This document shows, piece by piece, positions 31,670 through 39,800 of a DNA stretch of 64,000 bases. A model generated the notes under the pieces. That model was not told where the DNA came from and ran no database searches. It was given only the letters and a program-made list of their open reading frames with translations. Position 1 is the first letter of the stretch. Each line of letters starts with the position of its first letter. The position numbers and the translations under genes were made by a program. The stretch spans positions 308,819 through 372,818 of the forward strand of contig NZ_RPHB01000007.1 in NCBI RefSeq assembly GCF_019343195.1, written 5' to 3'. This DNA is from Arthrospiribacter ruber (GTDB taxonomy: Bacteria; Bacteroidota; Bacteroidia; Cytophagales; Cyclobacteriaceae).

Positions 31670-33040
31670 TTAAGAATAATATTTCGGGAGAATAAAAGTG
31701 AAAAGTGATCCATCCCCTTTTTTCGACTCTACTATTATTTGTGCTTCGTGAAGATTTGCTATTCTTTTGACCAGAGCGAGACCGATTCCAGTACCTTCGG
31801 AAATATTTCTGTTTGTTCCACGATAAAAGGGATTAAAAATTTCTTCCATATCAGTCGCCTCTATACCCACACCATTATCCTTAAATGCAATCTGAACAGC
31901 CTGTTTAGTGGTAGAAATACTGCACCTACAAGTTTGGTCAAGAGAGTATTTACATGCATTTTCCATTAAATTTTTAAATGCCATAGCCAAAAGATAGCTG
32001 TTGCCTAAGACTGTTATGTCATCTTCATCAAATTCTCCTTTGAAATCTAAGTCCACTCTATAGCCTTGATTAAGTGCCTGCAGTTCCTGGCTGGCATCTA
32101 GAAGGATCTCGTCAACCCTCATCGCCTTAAAGTTGATCTCAGACTTATCATATCCCGCTTTGGCAAAATCCAGCAGTGTACTCGAAAGTTTTGCCAGCTT
32201 TTTGGCATCCGCTAAAACAAGCTCTATTGTTTCCCGATATTCATCTTTACTTCTTTTTTTATTTTGGCTCAGTTCGAGTTCAGCAATTATAACCGATAAA
32301 GGTGTCCTTAGCTCATGAGAGATGTAGGAAACAAATTGCTTTTGGGAATCAAATGACTTTTCAAGACGTTCCAACATTTCATTGAAGGTTTCTGCTAAAA
32401 CCCCTAGTTCATCTCTATGCTTAGGCACCTGCAGCCGAAGGTCAAGATTGGAGGCGGAGATTTTCTGCGCTTCAGAGATCATACCCCTGATTGGCGCCAA
32501 AGCTTTTTGAGAAAAATACCAACCTATCAGATAAATGATCGCCAGGCCAAGAGCAAAGGAAAAAAGCATGGTATTTCGTAAATTTTCCAAATTCCTATAC
32601 CCATATGCATCAAAAGCTGCGGCAGTTACAAAATACTGTTTGCCTTCTAAAGTTACCAACTGTCCTATAACCTGCCACTTGTCCTGTACAAATTTTATGA
32701 TCTGCTCTGATTCTATTCTACCGAACATATCAGGCGTCTCTTTCACAAAATCAATGTCAACAGCATCATGATAAAGAAGCTCGTAATCTTCATTGTAAAT
32801 AGCAACCTCCACTTCATAAAGTATCTCTCTGTTTTCTCGATAGATTGTTTGCAAAGTTCTTGCATCCAATCTAGTTTCGAGCAAGAGATTTACTTTTGTA
32901 ATGGCTTCTTTTTGAAGTATTTCGTAAAATTCAACTTTTCTGTTTTGGTTGGCTGAGAAATAAACAATTAACATAAAGACAAGTAATATCCCCGCCGATA
33001 TGGCTGTAAATAACAAGGATATTCTCTGTTGAAGGCTCAT
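31670..33040 (-). CDS. HAMP-containing sensor histidine kinase
   Basis: A 456-aa membrane kinase. TM1 lies at about 8-28, a periplasmic sensor of about 125 residues follows, TM2 at about 157-176, then HAMP (about 177-232). HisKA carries the phosphoacceptor His242 in SYISHELRTPLS, and the ATPase domain has NLMENACKYS (N box), DNGVGIE (G1) and GTGIGLAL (G2). Its start overlaps the end of the response regulator gene by 4 bp. The sensor region has no recognisable ligand fold. Class: EnvZ/CusS-like, stimulus unknown. Confidence 0.93.
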   Translation of the reverse strand: MSLQQRISLLFTAISAGILLVFMLIVYFSANQNRKVEFYEILQKEAITKVNLLLETRLDARTLQTIYRENREILYEVEVAIYNEDYELLYHDAVDIDFVKETPDMFGRIESEQIIKFVQDKWQVIGQLVTLEGKQYFVTAAAFDAYGYRNLENLRNTMLFSFALGLAIIYLIGWYFSQKALAPIRGMISEAQKISASNLDLRLQVPKHRDELGVLAETFNEMLERLEKSFDSQKQFVSYISHELRTPLSVIIAELELSQNKKRSKDEYRETIELVLADAKKLAKLSSTLLDFAKAGYDKSEINFKAMRVDEILLDASQELQALNQGYRVDLDFKGEFDEDDITVLGNSYLLAMAFKNLMENACKYSLDQTCRCSISTTKQAVQIAFKDNGVGIEATDMEEIFNPFYRGTNRNISEGTGIGLALVKRIANLHEAQIIVESKKGDGSLFTFILPKYYS

Positions 33041-33729
33041 TGTTGCTGTAAAATAAATCCCATTCCCGATCTGGTATGGATCAATTTGGTATCATAAGGC
33101 TTATCTACTTTCTTTCTCAGGTAATTGATATACACATCGATAAAGTTGGTTCCCGTGTCAAAGTTGACTCCCCACACATCTCTTGAAATCTCTTCTCTAC
33201 TGAGCACCCGCTCTGGATGGCTCACAAGATACTCGAGGAGATTATATTCTTTTGGGGTCAACTTGAGTTCACTTCCTGAGCGAAATGCCTTTTTCAGATC
33301 TGTATTGATTTCCAGATCGGCGTACCTGATTATCGGATCCTTCTCCTCAGAGAGTTGCATTCCCGCCCTTTTCAACAAAGTTTTGATTCTAACCAGAAGC
33401 TCCCTAAAGTCGAATGGCTTTACGAGATAATCATCCGCCCCTGCATCAAAACCTTCTACTTTGTCATCTGTAGTGCCCAATGCTGTAAGCATGATGATGG
33501 GGATCCGCTTATTTTTCTCCCTGATCGTTTTACTTAGGTCAAGCCCGTTGACTTTGGGCAGAATAAGGTCAGTGATCACCAGGTCATACCCACCTGAATC
33601 AAAAAGTCTCAAACCCATATCGCCATCGAATGCCTGGGTCACAGAGTAATTTTTTTCCTCAAGGCCTTTCTTGATGACAGTGGCTAGCCTATCGTCATCC
33701 TCAATCAATAGAATGGATGCCTTACTCAT
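33037..33729 (-). CDS. OmpR-family response regulator
   Basis: A 230-aa regulator: receiver domain at 1-120 with the acidic pocket EDDD (10-13), phosphoacceptor Asp54 (VITDLILP), Thr in MLTALG and Lys in VKPFDF; C-terminal winged helix at about 135-228 (LELTPKEYNLLEYLVSHPE-like, with NFIDVYINYLRKKVD recognition helix). It is the cognate partner of the downstream kinase (4-bp overlap). The gene begins 3 bp after the stop of the cupin gene, indicating one operon. Targets are not visible. Confidence 0.94.
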   Translation of the reverse strand: MSKASILLIEDDDRLATVIKKGLEEKNYSVTQAFDGDMGLRLFDSGGYDLVITDLILPKVNGLDLSKTIREKNKRIPIIMLTALGTTDDKVEGFDAGADDYLVKPFDFRELLVRIKTLLKRAGMQLSEEKDPIIRYADLEINTDLKKAFRSGSELKLTPKEYNLLEYLVSHPERVLSREEISRDVWGVNFDTGTNFIDVYINYLRKKVDKPYDTKLIHTRSGMGFILQQQ

Positions 33730-33732
33730 AGT

Positions 33733-34209
33733 TCAGGTTAGTCTTTTGATGATTTCCTGATGTTCAGGCCATTGTTGGAGCAGTTCCTCTTCTGTAAACA
33801 ATTTGAAGTCCGCAAAATCAAAACCTGGTGCAACGACACAAGATACCAAGCTATAACTGTCCGGTTTGTCCACAGTTGACCCGAAAATTACGCCATTTTT
33901 GACCAATTGATAGGGACGATGACCATCCTTGTCACTAGGTCCGACCAGCAACTTACTGTACTTTCCTTCATCCAAAACATGTACGGTAAGTGGGCTGCCT
34001 TCATGATAAAACCACATCTCATCACTTTTGATCTGATGAAATTTGGAGAAATTGTCAGAGGTAAGAAGAAAATAAATACAGGTCATCAAGCTTCTTGGCC
34101 CATGATCTGTGGAAAACTCCCAGTCAGACCTGTAAGATTCTGCATAATACCCCCCTTCAGGATGCGGTTTTAATTCGAGTTCCTTTACCAATTCTTTTAC
34201 CCTGTCCAT
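33733..34209 (-). CDS. Cupin-fold DUF985 protein
   Basis: A 158-aa cytosolic protein of the DUF985/cupin_5 family. Typical motifs are HPEGGYYAESYRS at 17-29, then IYFLL, KFHQIKSDEMWFYHEG with the cupin metal-type His/Glu, and SCVVAPGFDFADFKL. Members bind sugar-like or nucleotide ligands in structures, but the biological role is unclear. It lies 3 bp upstream of the response regulator gene, which is unusual for this family and suggests cotranscription with the two-component system. Confidence 0.88.
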   Translation of the reverse strand: MDRVKELVKELELKPHPEGGYYAESYRSDWEFSTDHGPRSLMTCIYFLLTSDNFSKFHQIKSDEMWFYHEGSPLTVHVLDEGKYSKLLVGPSDKDGHRPYQLVKNGVIFGSTVDKPDSYSLVSCVVAPGFDFADFKLFTEEELLQQWPEHQEIIKRLT

Positions 34210-34293
34210 TTTACTTCATTTTTAGATATTTAATCCTTGTTGAATTAAGCTTGGGGCTTCAATTTAAATGGAAAACAGCTCTATAATAATAAA

Positions 34294-35391
34294 TCAGTTG
34301 CTGTAAAGCTGTATAATCTTATCCACAATCCTATCTGAAGTCTTCCCATCCCAAAGCGGAATCCCCTTATAAGATTTCCAACCCCCGTTCATGACCTTTT
34401 CCAAATAAGGAGGTAATTTTTTGGGGTCAGTACCAATTAATTCATTTGTGCCCAACTCAATTGTTTCCGCTCTTTCTGTATTGTCTCTGAGTGTAATGCA
34501 TGGCACATTCATCACTGAGGCTTCTTCAGTAATACCTCCAGAATCTGTAATGACACCTTTGGCATGCTTCACGAGATAATTGAACTCCAAATAACTAAGG
34601 GGCTCAGTCATGTGCAAAGTTTCATGATTGATTCCCATATTTTGAAGGTTTTTGGCTGTCCTTGGATGCACTGGGAAAATAATGGGCAGTCCACGGGTGC
34701 CCTTGACAATAGCCTCAATCATTTCTTTTAGCTTTTCTTCCTGATCCACATTGGCAGGCCTGTGCATGGTCATCACAAAATATTCCTTGGGCTTGATCTT
34801 TTCAAAAATTTCTCCTTCCGGACTTCTGAATCTATCCATATTGGCCATCAGCGTATCAATCATAGTATTTCCCACAAAATGTATCTGATCTTCGGAAAAA
34901 CCAAGTTTCCTCAAATTGGTATTGGCAATTTCGGAAGTGGTAAAAAAGTGATCCGTAATGCTGTCCGTAACCATCCTGTTGATTTCTTCCGGCATGCTGA
35001 GATCCCCCGAGCGGATACCTCCCTCCACGTGGGCCACATCGATAACCAGTTTTTTTGCAGCTATGGAACAAGCCAGAGTAGAAGTCACGTCTCCTACCAC
35101 AATTACCAAGTCAGGTTTATGGTCCATCAATTCTTTTTCGAAGGCCACCATAATGGCTGCTGTTTGCTCGGCCTGAGTGCCACCGCCTCCCCCGAGATTG
35201 GCATCTGGTTCGGGAATATTTAGCTGCTCGAAAAAGTCACCCGACATCTTTTTGTCGTAATGCTGACCAGTATGCACGAGTCTGTAGAAAATTGGCTTCC
35301 CTTCGTTTTGCTTTTTTTGAATGGCATGGATGATAGGTGCAATTTTCATAAAGTTAGGCCTTGCACCTGCTACTAAAGTAATGTTGATCAT
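34294..35391 (-). CDS. wecB: UDP-N-acetylglucosamine 2-epimerase (non-hydrolysing)
   Basis: About 365 aa, the family length. GT-B fold with the N-terminal GARPNFMKIAPI motif, active-site segment HVEGGIRSGD-LSMPEE, MTMHRPANVD, and TDSGGITEEASVMNVP plus RDNTERAETIELG in the C-domain that bind UDP. It converts UDP-GlcNAc to UDP-ManNAc for surface polysaccharide. The ATG at 35391 is preferred to the upstream one at 35403 because it begins right at the first beta strand (INITLVAG). A capsule-type gene (Wzi) lies 0.8 kb away on the opposite strand, which suits a role in capsule or O-antigen. Confidence 0.93.
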   Translation of the reverse strand: MINITLVAGARPNFMKIAPIIHAIQKKQNEGKPIFYRLVHTGQHYDKKMSGDFFEQLNIPEPDANLGGGGGTQAEQTAAIMVAFEKELMDHKPDLVIVVGDVTSTLACSIAAKKLVIDVAHVEGGIRSGDLSMPEEINRMVTDSITDHFFTTSEIANTNLRKLGFSEDQIHFVGNTMIDTLMANMDRFRSPEGEIFEKIKPKEYFVMTMHRPANVDQEEKLKEMIEAIVKGTRGLPIIFPVHPRTAKNLQNMGINHETLHMTEPLSYLEFNYLVKHAKGVITDSGGITEEASVMNVPCITLRDNTERAETIELGTNELIGTDPKKLPPYLEKVMNGGWKSYKGIPLWDGKTSDRIVDKIIQLYSN

Positions 35392-35416
35392 TTCTAAAAA
35401 CATAAATATTTGGACT

Positions 35417-35447
35417 GCAAGTTAAGCAATAATCAAAGGAGGCCAAA
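35417..35447 (-). promoter_or_regulatory. Candidate Bacteroidota promoter of wecB
   Basis: On the minus strand TTTG (35444-35447) is followed after 19 nt by TAACTTGC (35417-35424), close to the TTTG-N19-21-TANNTTTG consensus, 26 bp before the wecB start. Confidence 0.35.
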
Positions 35448-35565
35448 TTCTTTCTTTGTACTATTACCATGAAAAATAGGCCAAATCCGGTTGATTTTTC
35501 GTTTATTTGTCGCGTGTTGGTTTTATGAAACCTCCACCCAAAACTGAGTAAAGTAATTGACCCTT

Positions 35566-36231
35566 ATGCATTTTCATAAATCAGGTAGTTTATCACTTGT
35601 TTCCTTTATTTTATTCCTGGCTTTGACAATGGTTTCCTGCGAAGACACTTTAGAGAGTCAGGTAATGGTGTATTCCAATGATTTCACCACATTGGATCTT
35701 GCCAATTTTGAAAATGGAAAATTGTTTATTTTCAGGCAGGACACTTTGCTTGGGTATTATCACAATGAGGAAGCTTCTGTGACCATCAATGAGCTTCCCG
35801 GCCACAATGTGCTCAAAGTAGAGGTTGAACTTTGGATACATGATTCTTGGGATGGTAATCCAGATGATGGTGTTAGTGGTCCGGATATCTGGTACATGCA
35901 GGTCGATGGTCAGGACGTAGTTAGGACTACATTTTCCAACTCACCCTGTGAATCCACTTTTTGTCTGAAACAATCCTATCCAAATAATTATTTCAGGCAA
36001 AATGATCCAAAATCTGGTGCAATAGAAACCAATATTCCCGGATTGTGTCTATTTGGTGCATTTCCAAGATACACCACCAAATACCGTATCAGCAAAATGA
36101 TCCGGCATACAGCCCCCTCAGTAAAAGTGACTTTGGGAGATGAACTGGTACAAACCAACACAGCCGACCCTGCCTGTGATGAAAGCTGGTCAGTAGGAAA
36201 AATAGAAATTACAACAATGGTCGTGATATGA
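35566..36231 (+). CDS. Lipoprotein with beta-sandwich domain, partner of Wzi
   Basis: About 221 aa with a lipoprotein signal (FILFLALTMVSCEDT; Cys about residue 25). The rest looks like a secreted beta-sandwich: HNVLKVEVELWIHDSWDGN, GPDIWYMQVDGQDVV, TTFSNSPC, and a closing VTLGD then WSVGKIEITTMVV. Cysteines at CESTFC and DPACDE could form disulphides. Domains with this WDG plus VDG pattern occur in varied secreted proteins; I cannot name a family. The ATG at 35566 is preferred over a TTG nine bases earlier. It overlaps the Wzi gene by 4 bp, so the two are translationally coupled. Confidence 0.7.
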   Translation: MHFHKSGSLSLVSFILFLALTMVSCEDTLESQVMVYSNDFTTLDLANFENGKLFIFRQDTLLGYYHNEEASVTINELPGHNVLKVEVELWIHDSWDGNPDDGVSGPDIWYMQVDGQDVVRTTFSNSPCESTFCLKQSYPNNYFRQNDPKSGAIETNIPGLCLFGAFPRYTTKYRISKMIRHTAPSVKVTLGDELVQTNTADPACDESWSVGKIEITTMVVI

Positions 36232-37928
36232 GCAGCAGGCATCTTTTTAAAATCGGCACCTTATTCTGTTTGCTTTTGCTGGCATCCTTTTCAGCCTATT
36301 CACAAACAGTCCCCCTCAACACCCCTGTTTTGGAGGAATACATGCGAAGGATGCAGTTACTGGGAAAGCTAGATGGGCAATCGTCTTTTGCGATCAGACC
36401 GCTTTTCCCACAGGATGCTTTTGACAGGTACAATGGAATAGATCTTGACAGTACCTTTACGGACTTTGACACCTCTACTTTTCATAGGAAGTATGGTATC
36501 GATGATGAAGGTACACTGATAGCCATGCCATACACTATCCGGACCCAATACAATTCCGATTATCCTTTTGGGCTAAACAATGGTGCCATGATCCCAAATA
36601 GAGGAATTCAGACAGTATTATCCGGAGGCATTTACCTGAAGCAGGACAATTTCAGCTTTCAGTTTATGCCTGAATTGCTCATCGCCCAAAACAGGGATTT
36701 CATGGGTTTCCCTATAGAACATCAGGCCACAATCCTGTTTTATTATGAGTACATGAACAGGATTGATATGCCTGAGCGCTTCGGAACATCTTCCATGGTC
36801 CGGTTTCTTCCGGGTCAATCCAGCATTAGGTATAGCACTCATGGACTTTCCGTAGGTGTATCTACAGAAAACCTCTGGTGGGGTCCTTCCAGAAGAAACT
36901 CTCTAATTATGAGCAATAATGCCCCGGGATTTGTGCACCTGACACTCAACACCACCAAACCTATAGCTACTCCTGTGGGTCACTTTGAAGGTCAGATGAT
37001 AGGTGGATTTCTCAATGGATCCGGATTTTTGCCCCCTCATGCCGATTACAGCATTCAAAACAACCCCGTTCATATCCCAAAAAGGACTGTGGACGGAAGA
37101 TACCTGTCAGGTATCATTTTAAGCTATCAACCGAAATGGGTTCCGGGTTTATTTTTAGGCTATTCAGCTACCAATCATCTTTATCGTGCTGACATGGACA
37201 GATTGGGCGATTATGTACCCTTTTTCAACGGTCAAAAAGGCTTCACAAATGTAGAAAACCCAATTCGGGATAAACGGCAACAATTCAGTTCCGGGTTTTT
37301 TAGATGGATCAGTCAGGAAGGACATTTTGAATTTTATGGAGAATATGGCACCAATGGCAATAGCCGACGTTTGAGTGAGTTTATGATTACTCCGGAAAGA
37401 AACAGGGGATTCACTTTAGGCTTTACCAACCTGATGCCACTGAAAAAAGAAGGATCCTTCTTACAGATCAGCGCAGAAATGACGCAGACGGGACAGACCA
37501 TCCGCGAGTCAATCCGCAATTTGGATACTTGGTACATTCACGATCATGTCAGACATGGCTATACCCACCAAGGTCAGGTATTAGGAGTAGGCTATGGCCC
37601 CGCAGCAAATGTCAACTGGATAGAATTGGGATGGGTGAAGGATTTCAACAGAATCGCATTCCACTTTGAGCGGATTGTGTATAACAATGACTTTTATTAT
37701 TTCAGGTACGAAGCTTCCAAGGACTGGAGAAACAAGTATGTCGACCTGGTTCCTTCGCTTGTTGCAGATTGGAGATTTGGCAACCTTTTAGTACACGGTA
37801 ACTTCCAATACGTCAATACCCTGAACTACATGTGGTTTTTGGAAAATCAACCTGACCAGTACTTTGTCCCAGGCTTGGACAGGAAAAATTTTGTAGCGAC
37901 AGTTGGATTAAGTTATATTTTGAAGTAG
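36228..37928 (+). CDS. Capsule assembly Wzi family outer-membrane protein
   Basis: A 566-aa protein with signal peptide (LFCLLLLASFSAYSQ) and a large barrel. Family hallmarks are ENLWWGPSRRNSLIMSNN, FYGEYGTNGNSR and WVKDFNRIAFHFERIVYNN; the first closely matches the Wzi core ending in WWGPG/S. Wzi is an outer-membrane lectin that anchors capsule polysaccharide at the surface. It is the second gene of a pair with the 35566 lipoprotein (overlap ATGA), which may be its surface accessory. Polymerase and export genes are not in the window. Confidence 0.85.
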   Translation: MSSRHLFKIGTLFCLLLLASFSAYSQTVPLNTPVLEEYMRRMQLLGKLDGQSSFAIRPLFPQDAFDRYNGIDLDSTFTDFDTSTFHRKYGIDDEGTLIAMPYTIRTQYNSDYPFGLNNGAMIPNRGIQTVLSGGIYLKQDNFSFQFMPELLIAQNRDFMGFPIEHQATILFYYEYMNRIDMPERFGTSSMVRFLPGQSSIRYSTHGLSVGVSTENLWWGPSRRNSLIMSNNAPGFVHLTLNTTKPIATPVGHFEGQMIGGFLNGSGFLPPHADYSIQNNPVHIPKRTVDGRYLSGIILSYQPKWVPGLFLGYSATNHLYRADMDRLGDYVPFFNGQKGFTNVENPIRDKRQQFSSGFFRWISQEGHFEFYGEYGTNGNSRRLSEFMITPERNRGFTLGFTNLMPLKKEGSFLQISAEMTQTGQTIRESIRNLDTWYIHDHVRHGYTHQGQVLGVGYGPAANVNWIELGWVKDFNRIAFHFERIVYNNDFYYFRYEASKDWRNKYVDLVPSLVADWRFGNLLVHGNFQYVNTLNYMWFLENQPDQYFVPGLDRKNFVATVGLSYILK

Positions 37929-38103
37929 AAGCTAAACAATTATCTGAAGTCAAAAAATCCTCCCGAAAATTAGCTTCAATAAAAATCAAACTGTTTCCGG
38001 AAGGACTTCTAGCAATTTTTCATCTTCTGATCATGGCCTCTTTTTAGCATGATTTGCCAACATACCTGTGCCTGGAAAAGATACTCCTTTTCAGATTGTT
38101 ATT

Positions 38104-38133
38104 GATAAAGCCTCTTAATCAAGAGGCTTTATC
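38104..38133 (-). terminator. Hairpin spanning the stop codon of the esterase gene
   Basis: GATAAAGCCTCTT and its complement (13-bp arms, 4-nt loop) begin inside the last four codons of the 38115-39674 gene and enclose its stop codon. No strong U-run follows on the minus strand. Confidence 0.5.
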
Positions 38134-39674
38134 AAGTTCATCAAATCCCTATCATGGTTGTGGACTATCTTGGGTTCGTCATCAAAAAACATCGTAACAC
38201 CGTTCTCTTTGGTATAAGTATCCCATGTAGGCAAGACTCCCTCTACGTTGGGATTACCAGATTTGATAAAATTGATCCAAGCGGCACTCATTTTGTCTGA
38301 CAAGCTCCAAGCTTCTGGAGTATCACCCGTCCAATCTGGCCTTAGGTCTACCGTGTAAAATGCCAATGGGATGTCAAGTCCATGAAAAGACCCTTTGGAA
38401 GCATTCTCCACCTGACTTTTCCAGGCCAAGAAGTAGACATAAAGAGGCGCGTAGGATTCAGCGGCTCTGGCATCAGCAGTTCTGATCGTAAATGGCCTAA
38501 ACACATCATCAACCGAGAGCAAATCTTGTGGAGTATAGTCAGGGTAGGCCTGAGCAAAGAATTCAATAAATTTCTCTGCATCCACTCCATATTTCTTTTC
38601 AAGTCTTTCCTTTGCCTCATCCAAAGTGAGGTCCTTTTCACCATAGGCAGTGGCTACGAGTTCATTTAGCGTGGAACCGATCATCAAGGGTATGTCTCTG
38701 GACATCTCGTGAAAACCTGGGCTGAATGGCTGCTGAAGCAGAACTTCACCATCAACGGAAGGTGCAAAACCATACATCGTAGGTGAGCCAGGCTTCCTAG
38801 GGCCTGCAATACTCGCTACAGCTTCATTTCCAGCTTTGACCAAGTCTGAATAAGGTACCCCATCCAGCTTGTCCAGCTCATCTTTACCAATTCCCAATCG
38901 ATCCAGGACTGCCAGCCCAAGTTGCTGCGACTTTTCGGAATTCATGGTATTGATCAAAGTACCACTCATAATGATGGCCTTGTGGAACAAGCCTTTGGCG
39001 GAAGGCATTCCCATCAAGGTACCTACCTTACCTCCTCCTCCAGATTCTCCTACTATGGTTACGTCCGATGGATTACCTCCAAATTCCTCAATATTTTGAT
39101 TGATCCATTCTAGGGCCTTTACGATATCAAGCATTCCTACATTGGCAGAAAGGGCATATTTTTCATCGGCTGCTGATAAGTCTAGGAAGCCTAAGATGTT
39201 CAATCTGTGATTCACAGATACCATGACGATGTCTCCCTTTTTGGCCATGGCCTCACCATAAGTCATCGGGTCATTGCTACTTCCTACAAAAAACCCTCCT
39301 CCATGGAGCCAAAGCATAACAGGCCGCTTCTTACCGTCTTTGATGCCGGGAGTCCAGACATTGACACTGAAAAGCTCCTTTTCATCCATAGAAGATTCAG
39401 GAATCCATTCGACTACTTGTTTGGCAACTGGTCCAAATTGATCACATTCCAGCACGTCCTCCCAAGCTTCTGGATCTTGCGGTGGCATAAATCGCTCTGC
39501 CCTGGCATAAGGGATTCCCTTAAAGGCAAATATCCCATCGTTGACAGTTCCGGATACCGGACCCTTATGAGTAGTGACGATAGGTTCTGTAATGTCAGTC
39601 TCTTCTTGAGTACATGAGAAAATTAAGCATGCAAGAAATGTTGCAATTAGCAGGTTTTTTAATGATGCTTTCAT
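38115..39674 (-). CDS. Type-B carboxylesterase lipoprotein
   Basis: A 519-aa alpha/beta hydrolase with lipoprotein signal (ATFLACLIFSCTQ; lipid-Cys21). The nucleophile elbow is GESGGGG with Ser211; the oxyanion loop is LWLHGGGFFVGS; a later SFHGLDIPLAF supplies the catalytic His, and Glu/Asp is expected between. At this length it is a normal PnbA/cholinesterase-type enzyme that hydrolyses esters. The lipid anchor puts it in the periplasm or on the surface. Upstream on the same strand lies the serine hydrolase gene (126-bp gap with a hairpin). Natural substrate unknown. Confidence 0.9.
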   Translation of the reverse strand: MKASLKNLLIATFLACLIFSCTQEETDITEPIVTTHKGPVSGTVNDGIFAFKGIPYARAERFMPPQDPEAWEDVLECDQFGPVAKQVVEWIPESSMDEKELFSVNVWTPGIKDGKKRPVMLWLHGGGFFVGSSNDPMTYGEAMAKKGDIVMVSVNHRLNILGFLDLSAADEKYALSANVGMLDIVKALEWINQNIEEFGGNPSDVTIVGESGGGGKVGTLMGMPSAKGLFHKAIIMSGTLINTMNSEKSQQLGLAVLDRLGIGKDELDKLDGVPYSDLVKAGNEAVASIAGPRKPGSPTMYGFAPSVDGEVLLQQPFSPGFHEMSRDIPLMIGSTLNELVATAYGEKDLTLDEAKERLEKKYGVDAEKFIEFFAQAYPDYTPQDLLSVDDVFRPFTIRTADARAAESYAPLYVYFLAWKSQVENASKGSFHGLDIPLAFYTVDLRPDWTGDTPEAWSLSDKMSAAWINFIKSGNPNVEGVLPTWDTYTKENGVTMFFDDEPKIVHNHDRDLMNLIKPLD

Positions 39675-39729
39675 AGTTATTATAGGTTTGAGTATAGGTA
39701 ATCGTTGATTTTCAAAATAATCATTCTTG

Positions 39730-39754
39730 TTTTTAGCTTTAAATAAGCTAAAAA
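39730..39754 (-). terminator. AT-rich hairpin after the serine hydrolase gene
   Basis: TTTTTAGCTT and AAGCTAAAAA form a 10-bp stem around TAAAT, between the serine hydrolase stop and the esterase start. On the minus strand CAAG follows, so it may be a weak terminator or an operator. Confidence 0.4.
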
Positions 39755-39800
39755 GATAAATATATCACTTCCTCAGGATGGAGGAAATATTGGTCATATA

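Noticed and set aside
37928..37977. Inverted repeat GAAGCTAA/TTAGCTTC after the Wzi gene as a terminator.
   Set aside because: Stem of only 8 bp with a 34-nt loop and no U-run; weak.
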